Assembly: GCA_029259605.1 (NCBI GenBank)
Contig: JAJDEV010000095.1
Coordinates: forward strand, 1 to 36,905
Source of the DNA: Planctomycetota bacterium
GTDB lineage: Bacteria > Planctomycetota > UBA1135 > GCA-002686595
Direction: 5' to 3'
DNA length: 36,905 nt
Shown here: positions 16,074 to 24,282 of the stretch, piece after piece
How the letters are laid out: every line of letters starts with the position of its first letter
Position numbering within the stretch: position 1 is the first letter of the stretch
Notes under the pieces: generated by a model
Told to the model about the DNA's origin: nothing
Databases searched by the model: none
The model's input: only the letters and a program-made list of their open reading frames with translations
Program-made: the position numbers and the translations under genes

Positions 16074-16985
16074 CTACGGACGACGCCGGCCTTGTCGAGA
16101 ACCGACGTTGTCCTCCGGCTTCGACCAGCGCAGGGAACGCGCCCCCGGTCGGCGCCACACCTTCTTCGGCACCGGGCCGGCGTTCTTCTCGTCGGCGAGC
16201 GTGAGCAGCTCGGCGACTTCGTCGCGTTGCAGCGGGCGCCAGTGCCCCACCTTCAATCCGCGCTCGACCAGGTTGCCGATCTCGACGCGGCGCAGGTCGC
16301 GCACGGGGAAGCCGAGCTTGGCGAAGACGCGGCGGATCTCGCGGTTGCGGCCCTCCTGCAGGACGAGCATGACCGTCGAGCGCATCTCGGTGCGCTTCTT
16401 CACCCACACCTTCTCGAAGTTCGAGCGGAAGTCGGAGAGGCGCACGCCCTCGCGCAGCTTCGTGACCTCGGCCTCCGTGATGCGGCCGTGCACCGTGACC
16501 ATGTAGGTCTTCTTGATGCCGTAACGCGGGTGGCTGATGCGGTAGGCGAAGTCGCCGTCGTTCGTCAAGAGGACGAGGCCGACCGTGTCTTCGTCGAGGC
16601 GACCGATCGTGTAGATGCGCCCCTTGTTGCGGTCGCCGATCAGGTCGATCGCGCGCGGGCGGTTCTCGCGCCGGTCGTTCGTGCAGACGACACCGGCGGG
16701 TTTGTTGAGCAGGTAGTAGCGCTTGCGCTCGCCCTCCGGCTTGAGGATGACGCCGTCGATTTCGACGCGCTGGCGCGTGGGGTCGATCTTGGTGCCGAGC
16801 TCGGTGACGATCTCGTCGTCCACCATGACCTCGCCTTCGGTGATGAGCTCGTCGGCCCGTCGCCGCGACGCGATGCCGTTCAACGCCAGGTAGCGATTCA
16901 GTCGAACGAGTTCGACTTCGTCGGGACCGGGTTGGCCGTCGCGCAACGACTCGGGCCTCACGGCCGGAGTTCGCTTCTTCTTCAT
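16074..16985 (-). CDS. rRNA pseudouridine synthase, RsuA/RluB family
   Basis: This 303-residue enzyme isomerises a uridine in ribosomal RNA to pseudouridine. An S4 RNA-binding domain lies at about 26-75 (VRLNRYLALNGIASRRRADE). The catalytic domain carries GRLDEDTVGLVLLTNDGDF with the catalytic Asp131. The RluB/RsuA hallmark EGRNREIRRVF follows near residue 190-200. A basic C-terminal tail extends past the core. I take ATG 16985, which is five bases after the stop of the isomerase gene upstream; this suggests an operon. The RluB side of the family fits the length better than RluF, but which rRNA position it modifies cannot be read from sequence. Confidence 0.92.
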   Translation of the reverse strand: MKKKRTPAVRPESLRDGQPGPDEVELVRLNRYLALNGIASRRRADELITEGEVMVDDEIVTELGTKIDPTRQRVEIDGVILKPEGERKRYYLLNKPAGVVCTNDRRENRPRAIDLIGDRNKGRIYTIGRLDEDTVGLVLLTNDGDFAYRISHPRYGIKKTYMVTVHGRITEAEVTKLREGVRLSDFRSNFEKVWVKKRTEMRSTVMLVLQEGRNREIRRVFAKLGFPVRDLRRVEIGNLVERGLKVGHWRPLQRDEVAELLTLADEKNAGPVPKKVWRRPGARSLRWSKPEDNVGSRQGRRRP

Positions 16986-16990
16986 GGTTG

Positions 16991-18001
16991 TCAGGCCGGG
17001 GGCGTCATTTCGACGAGGAACAGCTCCTCTGCGCCAGCCGGCAGCGCGGCATGAATACCACAGACGGCCGGAATGAGCCAGACGTCGCCGGTCGCGAGCG
17101 GCCAGCTTCCTTCGGCTCCTTCGACGGAGAGCGCGCCCGCCCCGCCCAGGACGGCGTAGATGCGGAAGGCGCCGCCCGTGTCGAGACGCGCGGGGGCGGT
17201 GATGCGGAGCGCGTGCATGCCGAAGACGTGGCTCGCGGCGAGGGTCGCGCGGAGGGCGCCGTCGGCGACGGGCTTCCAGCTCGGCGCGATCGCCTGCGGC
17301 GCCGGCTGCCCGAACTCCACGCACTCGAGCGCCTGCGCGACGTGCGTTTCGCGCGGCTTGCCGTCGAGCCCGACGTTGCCCCAGTCGTACAGGCGAAAGG
17401 TCGTGTCCGAGTTCTGCTGCACTTCGAGCACGGTCACGCCGGCGCCGATCGCGTGCACCGTGCCGCCGTTCACGAGCAGGCATTCGCCGCGCGCGACCTT
17501 CAATCGATGCAGCGCGTTCTGGACCTTCGCGCTGTCCGCGACGCGGGCGAACTCCTCGCGCTCGACGCTCGCCTTCACACCGGCATACAGCAATCCGTCC
17601 GACGCGATGTCGACGATGTACCACGCCTCGGTCTTCGGCTCGGCCGTGCCGCCGACGAGCGGCGCGGTGCGCTCGTTCGGGTGCACTTGGACCGACAGGT
17701 TCTTCGACGCGTCGATGTACTTGACGAGCAGCGGGAAGCGGCCGTCCTTGCCGGCGGCCGCGCTGCCGAGGATCGAGGCGCCGTGCTGCCTCATCAGCTC
17801 GCGCAGCGTCTTGCCTTTGTGAGCGCCCGTCGCGACGACCGAGTTCTCGTTCTCGCGGTCGACGATCTCCCACGTCTCGCCAATCGGCGGGCCCGCGGGG
17901 AGCGCGATGCCCGGCACGCGCTCGAGCGTCCGACCGCCCCACGACTTCTCCACGAAGTGACGCTCGAAGCGCAGCGGTTCGCGCAACTCGACTTCAGGCA
18001 C
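16991..18001 (-). CDS. manA: Mannose-6-phosphate isomerase, class I
   Basis: This 336-residue cupin enzyme interconverts mannose-6-phosphate and fructose-6-phosphate. Zinc ligands of the type I family are visible: Gln105 and His107 in LSVQVHPNE, Glu125 in KTEAWYIVD and His183 in GGTVHAIGAG. The conserved EVQQNSDTTFRLYDW follows. The N-terminus (FVEKSWGGRTL) and the GETWEI segment also match. The start is GTG at 18001, overlapping the recN stop by eight bases, so translation is probably coupled. The window does not show which sugar pathway it feeds. Confidence 0.92.
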   Translation of the reverse strand: MPEVELREPLRFERHFVEKSWGGRTLERVPGIALPAGPPIGETWEIVDRENENSVVATGAHKGKTLRELMRQHGASILGSAAAGKDGRFPLLVKYIDASKNLSVQVHPNERTAPLVGGTAEPKTEAWYIVDIASDGLLYAGVKASVEREEFARVADSAKVQNALHRLKVARGECLLVNGGTVHAIGAGVTVLEVQQNSDTTFRLYDWGNVGLDGKPRETHVAQALECVEFGQPAPQAIAPSWKPVADGALRATLAASHVFGMHALRITAPARLDTGGAFRIYAVLGGAGALSVEGAEGSWPLATGDVWLIPAVCGIHAALPAGAEELFLVEMTPPA

Positions 18002-19736
18002 GCGCGCCCTCGAGCAAGCGTCGCGCCTCGGCGCGCGCCGTGTCGTGCGCCGCGCCGCCGGCGATCATGTCGGCCACCTCGGCGACGCGCTCCTCGCCGC
18101 GCAGCGGAACGATCGTCGTGCGCGTGCGTCCCTTGACGACGGACTTGGCGACGCAGAGGTGCAGGTCCGCCGCCGCGGCGATCGCGGGGATGTGCGTGAT
18201 GCACAGCACCTGTTCGCGCGCACCGAGCGTGTGCAAGTGCGCGCCGACCGCGGGACCGAGCCGCCCGCCGACGCCCGAGTCGATCTCGTCGAAGACCATC
18301 GTGCGCGCGCTCGCCACGCCCTTCTTGCGCGGCTGCAGCGCGGTGCGCAGCGCGAGCATGATGCGCGCCGCCTCGCCGCCGGACGCGACGTTGCGCAGCG
18401 GCGACACGTCCTCGCCGGGGTTCGCCGCGAGCAGGAACTCGATGTCGTGATCGCCGCTCGATGCAAAGCGCAGCTCGTCCGCGCCGGTGCGCGCGGTGAA
18501 GCGCACGTCGAAGCGCGCCTTGCCGAGTCCGAGCGACGCGAGCGTCGTCTCGATCTCTTTCTTCAGCTTGGCCACGAGCGCCGCGCGCTTCTTGTGCAGG
18601 GACGCGGCCGCGGTACCGACGCCGTCCAGCGCCACGCCGATCTCGGCTTCGAGCGACGCGAGGCTCTCCTCGTCGGCGTCGAGCGCGGTGAGTTCGCCCT
18701 CGAGCTTGCCGGCGAGCGCAATCAGTCCCGCTTCGTCGGTGCGGTGCTTCTGCTCGAGGCGCTCGAGCTCGGCCAAGCGCTCTTCGACGACGTCGAGCCG
18801 CGCCGGGTCGTCCTCCGCGGCGTCGACGATCGACGAGATCGAACTCGACGCCTCGCCGACGTGGATCTCCGCATTGCGCAGGTCGTCGAGCGGCGCCTCG
18901 AGCTGGGGCAGCTTCGCGCTCCAACGCTCGACGACGCGCACGATCGTCCGCAAGCGATCGGCGAGCGCCGCGTCCGACTCGGTCAACTCGTCGGCGACGC
19001 CGCCGAGATCGGCGCGCAACTCGGACGCGTTGCGCAGGAGCTCACGCTCGCCGCGCAACCTCTCGTGTTCGCCGACCTCGAGTCCGACCTCCTCGAGCTC
19101 GTTGATCTGATACCGCAGGAAGTCGCCGCGATCGCGCCGCTCCTGCCGCGCGGCGTCGAGCGCGCGGAAGCGCTCCGCAAGCGCACGCCAACTGTCGCGC
19201 GTTTCGCGATAGCGCGCGACGTCGCGCCCGAGGTCGCCGTAGGCGTCGAGCAAGCGCACCTGCTCGGTCGGAGCGAAGAGCAGCTGGTGATCGTTCTGAC
19301 CGTGGATCTCGAGCACGATCGGCGCGACGGCGCGCAGCGCGCGCAGCGGCACGGGACGCTGGTGGATGTGCGCGCGCGTGCTGCCCTTCAGCGACAGGCT
19401 GCGGCCGAGGATCAGCTCGGCGGTGTCGCCCTCGATCGTCTCCTCCCACGCCTCGGCGACGGCGGGCACTTCGGCGCGCAGCGTGTCGCGCACGGCGTCG
19501 AGCGCGGCCTTGCCGGAGAGCTCGAAGCGCCCTTCGACGCGCGCCTCGTTCGTGTCCTTCCGCACCCACTGCTTCGCTCCACCGCGCGGCGTCTCACCGC
19601 GCAGGAGCTCGAGCGCGGCGACGAACAGGCTCTTGCCGGCGCCGGTTTCGCCGCTGATCGCGTTGAGTCCGGGTCCGAGCTCGAGCTCGAGGGCCTCGAT
19701 CAGGACCAGGTCGCGGATGGAGAGTTCGACGAGCAT
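17994..19736 (-). CDS. recN: DNA repair ATPase RecN
   Basis: This 580-residue SMC-like protein acts in double-strand break repair. Walker A is GETGAGKS at 29-36 next to the N-terminus (MLVELSIRDLVLIEALELEL). A central region of heptad-like, Leu/Glu/Arg-rich sequence forms the coiled coil. The C-terminal half has the ABC signature (RNVASGGEAARIMLALR), Walker B (TMVFDEIDSGVGGR) and the following CITHIPAIAAAADLH switch. The length fits the family. It lies in a minus-strand run after a 61-bp gap from the upstream secreted protein, and its stop overlaps manA. Confidence 0.96.
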   Translation of the reverse strand: MLVELSIRDLVLIEALELELGPGLNAISGETGAGKSLFVAALELLRGETPRGGAKQWVRKDTNEARVEGRFELSGKAALDAVRDTLRAEVPAVAEAWEETIEGDTAELILGRSLSLKGSTRAHIHQRPVPLRALRAVAPIVLEIHGQNDHQLLFAPTEQVRLLDAYGDLGRDVARYRETRDSWRALAERFRALDAARQERRDRGDFLRYQINELEEVGLEVGEHERLRGERELLRNASELRADLGGVADELTESDAALADRLRTIVRVVERWSAKLPQLEAPLDDLRNAEIHVGEASSSISSIVDAAEDDPARLDVVEERLAELERLEQKHRTDEAGLIALAGKLEGELTALDADEESLASLEAEIGVALDGVGTAAASLHKKRAALVAKLKKEIETTLASLGLGKARFDVRFTARTGADELRFASSGDHDIEFLLAANPGEDVSPLRNVASGGEAARIMLALRTALQPRKKGVASARTMVFDEIDSGVGGRLGPAVGAHLHTLGAREQVLCITHIPAIAAAADLHLCVAKSVVKGRTRTTIVPLRGEERVAEVADMIAGGAAHDTARAEARRLLEGARA

Positions 19737-19797
19737 GGCGTCCGACGATAGCGACGTTCCGCCACGCCCGCAGCATCCGGCTTGACGATCGCAGCGC

Positions 19798-20487
19798 TCA
19801 GAAGCGCTTCGGTTCCGCTTTCAGGCGCTGGCACTCGGCGATCTTGCGGTCCAGTTCGGCGCGCGCGGCGGTCGGGATCGGGGCACTCTTGGCGCGCTCG
19901 AACTGATCGATCGCCAGGTCCCACTGCTCCTCGCGCGCGAAGCCGTAGGCGCGACCGACGTGCAGGATCGTGCCCTCGTTGACCAGCTCGAACAGCGGTT
20001 GCAGGGACTCGACCTCGATCCACGGGTCGCCGAGGAAGACCTCGCGCACGATCGCGACGACCTCGAAGCGTTCATAGGAAAGCGCGTCGCCCAGCAGCTC
20101 GTCGGCGGCGCCGCCCCGGCGGGCGAAGAGGCGCTCCATGGGGTTGTCGAAGACGAACGCCTCCCACGTGAAGTCCTCGTCCGCCCAGGCGGAGAACGCG
20201 ACCCAGTCCGTCGAGCCGAAGCGCGTGAGGAGCGGATTCCAATCCTCGAGCCGGCTGTGGAACTGAACCGTGAAGCGCACGCGCATCCCGAGCCACGCGG
20301 CCGGGTCCTTGCGCAGGTCGCCGAGGGTCGTCGGGGTCGCCTCGCGCGCCGGCGCGTAGGGGTCGACGGCTTCACCGCCCGACTCGTCCCCCGCCGCGCC
20401 CGCCGTCGCCGGCGAGCTGTGCGCGAAGCGCAGGAAGAGCAGGGCGAGCAACAGCGTCGGCAGCAGTTTCCAGCGCAGGCGGGTCAT
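19798..20487 (-). CDS. Secreted protein of unknown function
   Basis: This 229-residue protein begins MTRLRWKLLPTLLLALLFLRFAHS, a clear signal peptide or anchor. Next comes a compact domain (LGDLRKDPAAWLGMRVRFTVQFH, then DWVAFSAWADEDFTWEAFVFDNP), reminiscent of small beta-barrel domains that track a cost or length, but I cannot assign a family. The C-terminal part (VGRAYGFAREEQWDLAIDQFERA) looks like a single TPR-like helical pair. The N-terminal half up to residue 50 is low-complexity (Ala, Gly, Glu). It begins eight bases after the nagA stop, so it is probably co-transcribed with it. Confidence 0.75.
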   Translation of the reverse strand: MTRLRWKLLPTLLLALLFLRFAHSSPATAGAAGDESGGEAVDPYAPAREATPTTLGDLRKDPAAWLGMRVRFTVQFHSRLEDWNPLLTRFGSTDWVAFSAWADEDFTWEAFVFDNPMERLFARRGGAADELLGDALSYERFEVVAIVREVFLGDPWIEVESLQPLFELVNEGTILHVGRAYGFAREEQWDLAIDQFERAKSAPIPTAARAELDRKIAECQRLKAEPKRF

Positions 20488-20495
20488 GCTCCTTG

Positions 20496-21704
20496 CTATC
20501 GGTCCGATTCGGCGAACCCTGGAACGGCTCCTCGGAAAGAAATGCCGCCGATCAGGACTTCCTCGAGCGCGAGCCCGGGCCCCAGCACGAGCACGTCGGC
20601 GCGGGCTCCGACGGCGAGCCGGCCGAGCTCGGCCTCGAGGCCCAGGGCGCGCGCCGGCGTCTCGGTGGCCATGTGGAGCGCTTCTTCTATGGAAAGGACG
20701 CCAGCCGACGTGAGCCGGCGAACGGCCTCGAGCTGCGGCGCCGCCGCGCCGGTCAGGCGCCGGCCGTCCGGTGCTCCGGGGTCGTCGATCCAGATCGCGC
20801 CGTCGCCGACGCGGCAGGTGTGGCCGTGCGACTCGAACACGTCGCAGCCGGTCCCGGCGCCCGCGAGCGCGTCGCTGACGAGCGCGATGCCCTCGATCCC
20901 GCGCAGGGAGAGCGTCAGGTCGACCGCATCGGCGCCGACGTGGACGAGGTCGCCGATCAGCTCGGCGAAGAGCGCGTCGCTCGACAACGCGAAGCCGACG
21001 AGCCCGATCTCGCGGTGGTGCAAGCCGGGCATCGCGTTGTAGAGGTGCGTGACGCCGGCGGCGCCGACCGCGGACGCCGCGTGCGCCTCGGCACGCGTCG
21101 CGCGGCTGTGCCCGAGCGACGCGCGCACGCCGCAGCGCGCGAGCTCGGCGACGAGCTCCATCGAGCCGGGCAGCTCGGGCGCGATCGTCATCGTGCGGAT
21201 CCCGTGTCCGTCGCCCGTCGCCGGGCCGAGGATCGCGCGCAGCGCCTCGACCGACGGTTCGGCCAGCCCGGAGCGCGGCAGCGCGCCGGCGGACAGCGGG
21301 TTCACGAACGGCCCCTCGAGGTGCAGGCCGAGCGGGCGCGCGCACACGTCCGGCGCGGACCGCTCGAGTTCGGCCTGCAAGCGCTCGGCGACGGCCCAGG
21401 TCGCCGCGGCTTCCGCGCCGAGACCGGACGGCTGCGACGGGAACAGCGTCGGCTGGAACGAGGTCGTACCCACGGACGCGAGCGCCTGCGCCATGCCCGG
21501 CAGCCCGTCGGCCGTCGCCGCGTGCCCGCCGAAGCCGTGCACGTGCAGATCGATCAGGCCGGGCGAAAGGATCGGGAGATCGACGTTCGCGTCGTCCGCC
21601 GCGTCGAACGTCACATCGGTGATGCGCCCCGAATCGTGATCGAAGCCCAGCGTCCCCGCGCGGAGTCGCCCGTCGACGAGCAGTCGGCCGCGTCGCTCGC
21701 TCAT
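20496..21704 (-). CDS. nagA: N-acetylglucosamine-6-phosphate deacetylase
   Basis: This 402-residue amidohydrolase removes acetate from GlcNAc-6-phosphate in amino-sugar recycling or breakdown. Family landmarks in order are LSPGLIDLHVHGFGG (metal-site strand, where the second His of classic HxH follows the family's H-V-H form), GLHLEGPFVNP, ASLGHSRAT, THLYNAMPGLHH and ALVSDALAG with the catalytic Asp. The start at ATG 21704 overlaps the rsmD stop as ATGA; an earlier ATG at 21728 lies inside rsmD. Substrate could come from peptidoglycan turnover or chitin-type polymers; no glucosamine deaminase is nearby. Confidence 0.93.
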   Translation of the reverse strand: MSERRGRLLVDGRLRAGTLGFDHDSGRITDVTFDAADDANVDLPILSPGLIDLHVHGFGGHAATADGLPGMAQALASVGTTSFQPTLFPSQPSGLGAEAAATWAVAERLQAELERSAPDVCARPLGLHLEGPFVNPLSAGALPRSGLAEPSVEALRAILGPATGDGHGIRTMTIAPELPGSMELVAELARCGVRASLGHSRATRAEAHAASAVGAAGVTHLYNAMPGLHHREIGLVGFALSSDALFAELIGDLVHVGADAVDLTLSLRGIEGIALVSDALAGAGTGCDVFESHGHTCRVGDGAIWIDDPGAPDGRRLTGAAAPQLEAVRRLTSAGVLSIEEALHMATETPARALGLEAELGRLAVGARADVLVLGPGLALEEVLIGGISFRGAVPGFAESDR

Positions 21705-22279
21705 CCTTCTTCGCGCTGCAGGTACCACATCGAATTCGTGCCGTAGATGCGCTCCGCGAACTCGATTCCGTCACCGAAGTCCGCCTCGCGCAACCTGCCG
21801 CGGCGCGCGTGGAAGGCGACGACGCCCTCGGGAGCGAGGCCGAACTCGACGATGTGCCGGACCGCGTCGAGCACGCCGCGGCGCGTGTCAGCGCCCTCGA
21901 CGAGCGGGTACGGCGGGTCGAAGAAGACGATGTCGGCGCCGCGCGCATCGCCCTCGGCACGCACCGCCCACGGCGCGAGCGCGTCCCCGCGCACGATCTC
22001 GGCGTGCTCGCTCAGACCGAGGTCGACGACGTTCTGGGTCAGCACGCCAATCGTGCGCGCGTCCTCCTCGACGAACCTCGCGTGCTCGGCACCGCGCGAC
22101 AGCGCCTCGATCCCGAGGCTCCCGCTCCCGGCGAAGAGGTCGACCACGAACGCGCCAGGGGTCCAGGGAGCGAGCGTCGAGAACAACGCTTCGCGGACAC
22201 GATCGAGCATCGGCCGCGTCGAGCGACCCGGCGGCGCCTGGATACGTCGCCCGCGGTGAATCCCGGAGATGATCCGCAT
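21701..22279 (-). CDS. rsmD: 16S rRNA (guanine-N2)-methyltransferase RsmD
   Basis: This 192-residue SAM-dependent methyltransferase has the RsmD start MRIISGIHRGRRIQAPPG. The substrate motif PMLDRVREALFS follows, then SAM motif I VVDLFAGSGSLGIEAL (45-60) and the catalytic DPPY at 121-124. Members methylate the exocyclic amine of 16S guanine 966 (E. coli numbering). ATG 22279 is the only start that gives the conserved N-terminus. It heads the long minus-strand run (rsmD, nagA, secreted protein, recN, manA, pseudouridine synthase) and diverges from pdxJ. Confidence 0.94.
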   Translation of the reverse strand: MRIISGIHRGRRIQAPPGRSTRPMLDRVREALFSTLAPWTPGAFVVDLFAGSGSLGIEALSRGAEHARFVEEDARTIGVLTQNVVDLGLSEHAEIVRGDALAPWAVRAEGDARGADIVFFDPPYPLVEGADTRRGVLDAVRHIVEFGLAPEGVVAFHARRGRLREADFGDGIEFAERIYGTNSMWYLQREEG

Positions 22280-22284
22280 GCGCG

Positions 22285-22404
22285 CGATGATACGGAGCGC
22301 GGGAAGAGAAGCGGCACCGGATCCGCCGTCGCCGGCAGGAACGCGGGTCGCCGGGACGCATGCGGCAAAGGGATCGAGAGATCGAGCCGCGCGCCGTATC
22401 ATCG
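22285..22404. promoter_or_regulatory. Inverted TATCAT motifs in the rsmD/pdxJ divergent gap
   Basis: An 11-bp sequence at 22285-22295 recurs as its exact reverse complement at 22394-22404, 98 bp apart. Each copy presents CGTATCAT facing its own gene (minus strand toward rsmD, plus strand toward pdxJ). TATCAT is one mismatch from a -10 box. If used, the rsmD transcript would start only a few bases before its ATG. I see no good -35 boxes, so these may be divergent promoters or operator half-sites. Confidence 0.4.
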
Positions 22405-22435
22405 TCGGACCCTGCGCCGCAGCGCGCGTCCCTGC

Positions 22436-23173
22436 TTGCCCAAACTCCACGTCAACGTCGACCACGTCGCCACGGTGCGCCAGGCGCGGCGCATCGCCGA
22501 ACCGGATCCGGTCGAGTGGGCGCGACTCGCGGAACGCGCCGGTGCGCACGGCATCACGTGCCACCTCCGCAAGGACCGGCGGCACATCCAGGACGCGGAC
22601 GTGGCGCGACTGCGCGAAACGGTCACGACGCTTCTGAACCTCGAGTGCTCGCTCGACGACGAGATGGTCGCCATCGCGTGCGCGAGCGGCGCCGACGAAG
22701 TGTGCCTCGTCCCGGAGAACCGCGCCGAGGTGACGACCGAGGGCGGCCTCGACGTCCTCGGCGAGAGCGAGCGCCTGAAGCACGCGCTGCCGCGGTTCCG
22801 CGAGCGCGGGATCCACATCAGCCTGTTCGTCGATCCCGAGGACGCGCAGCTGGCCGCGTCGGCCGCGCTCGAGGCCGAGTTCGTCGAGCTGCACACCGGC
22901 GCGTACGCGAACGCGACGGGTGCGGAGCGCGAACGCGAGCTCGAGCGCCTGCGGACCTCCGCCGAGCGCGCGCACGCGCTCGGTCTGCGCGTCAACGCCG
23001 GGCACGGGTTGAACGCCGCCAACGTCGGCCCGGTGGCGGCGCTCCCGCACGTCGAAGAGCTCAACATCGGACACGCGCTCGTCGCGCGCTCGACCTTCGT
23101 CGGCGTCGACGCGGCCGTGCGCGAGATGCTGGATTGCATCGCGGGCGCGGCGCGAGTCGGAGGCCGAGCGTGA
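22436..23173 (+). CDS. pdxJ: Pyridoxine 5'-phosphate synthase
   Basis: This 245-residue TIM-barrel enzyme joins 1-deoxyxylulose-5-phosphate with aminoacetone phosphate to make pyridoxine phosphate. The family start is evident (LHVNVDHVATVRQARRI). HGITCHLRKDRRHIQD, VCLVPENRAEVTTEGG, ISLFVDPE, ELHTGAYA and the phosphate-binding LRVNAGHGLN and EELNIGHALV follow. I place the start at TTG 22436 because no ATG or GTG in frame precedes the conserved residues and the length then matches the family (about 240). The stop overlaps dapA by four bases. Confidence 0.93.
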   Translation: MPKLHVNVDHVATVRQARRIAEPDPVEWARLAERAGAHGITCHLRKDRRHIQDADVARLRETVTTLLNLECSLDDEMVAIACASGADEVCLVPENRAEVTTEGGLDVLGESERLKHALPRFRERGIHISLFVDPEDAQLAASAALEAEFVELHTGAYANATGAERERELERLRTSAERAHALGLRVNAGHGLNAANVGPVAALPHVEELNIGHALVARSTFVGVDAAVREMLDCIAGAARVGGRA

Positions 23174-24078
23174 CGCGCGATCCGCACCCTGTCTTCCGCG
23201 GCAGCATCGTCGCGCTACCGACGCCGTTCCGCGCGGACGACGAGGCGAACGCCATCGACTTCGGCGCGTTGAACGCGCTCATCGAGCGTCAGATCGAAGC
23301 GGGCACGGACGGCTTGGTGCTCGGCGGATCGACGGGCGAATCGACCGCGCTCACCGACCGGGAACGCCTCGCGCTCTTCGAGTACGCGGTCGGAGCCGCG
23401 CGCCGGCGCGTGCCGGTGATCGCGGGGGTCGGCTTGCCCGGAACGCGCGCGGCGGCACAGCTCGCGCTCGACGCCGAGCGCGTGGGCGTGGACGCGTTGC
23501 TCGTGACGACGCCGGCGTACAGCCGTCCGACGCAGGAAGGTCTGCGTCGACACTTCGCGGCGATCGCGCGCGCGACGACGCTGCCGATCTCGCTCTACAA
23601 CATCCCGGGGCGAACGTGCGTCGACCTCGAGCCCGAGTCCGTCGCCTTGCTCGCCGAAGCGCACGCGAACATCGTCGCGATCAAGGAAGCGTCCGACTCG
23701 CTGGATCGGCTGCGCGTGTTGATCGAACTCGGATGCGTCGAGGTCCTGTGCGGCGACGACCGCTGGATCCCCGACGCGCTCGAGCTCGGCGCCGCGGGCG
23801 CGGTCAGCGTCGTCGCGAACGTCGCACCGAGGCGCGTGGCGGAGCTCGTTCACGCATTCGATGCGGGCGCGAACCGCGCGCAGGCACCGGAGCTGGTCGA
23901 GTCGCTCGCGCCGCTGATTCGCGTGCTCGGGATCGAGACGAACCCGGGGCCGCTCAAGGCAGCGCTCGCGCTTCTCGGACTCGGCAACGGCACGCTCCGC
24001 CTGCCGCTCGTCACAGCGTCGGCGGAGAACCAGCTGCGCATCCGCGACGTGATCGTCACGCTCGGGTTCGAGGGCTGA
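23170..24078 (+). CDS. dapA: 4-hydroxy-tetrahydrodipicolinate synthase (DapA family)
   Basis: This 302-residue class I aldolase condenses pyruvate with aspartate semialdehyde for lysine and peptidoglycan precursor synthesis. The Schiff-base Lys172 lies in IKEASDS. Tyr143 and Arg148 are in YNIPGRT. The Tyr donated across the dimer is Tyr117 in TPAYSRPTQEG, and the carboxylate-binding motif is GGSTGES (52-58). Serine replaces the first threonine of the usual GTTGE, a mild change. The start is GTG 23170, overlapping the pdxJ stop as GTGA. Related N-acetylneuraminate lyase members share the fold; the full set of DapA residues favours DapA. Confidence 0.9.
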   Translation: MTRDPHPVFRGSIVALPTPFRADDEANAIDFGALNALIERQIEAGTDGLVLGGSTGESTALTDRERLALFEYAVGAARRRVPVIAGVGLPGTRAAAQLALDAERVGVDALLVTTPAYSRPTQEGLRRHFAAIARATTLPISLYNIPGRTCVDLEPESVALLAEAHANIVAIKEASDSLDRLRVLIELGCVEVLCGDDRWIPDALELGAAGAVSVVANVAPRRVAELVHAFDAGANRAQAPELVESLAPLIRVLGIETNPGPLKAALALLGLGNGTLRLPLVTASAENQLRIRDVIVTLGFEG

Positions 24079-24282
24079 GCGCCGCGGCACACCGCGTGGC
24101 CGGAGCCGAAGGTTTTTCGAGGCTGCGGCGAGCGGCGTGCGCCCTGAGCAGCTTCGCCGACCCGAGGCGGCGCCGGCGGGGTATCCTCTACGGTTCGCGC
24201 CGCGACCAGGCTCTCGCACGCCCCACCCCTCGATCGTGTGGCAGAGCCACGCCCCCCATCCCCATTCAACAGGTTTCGCACC

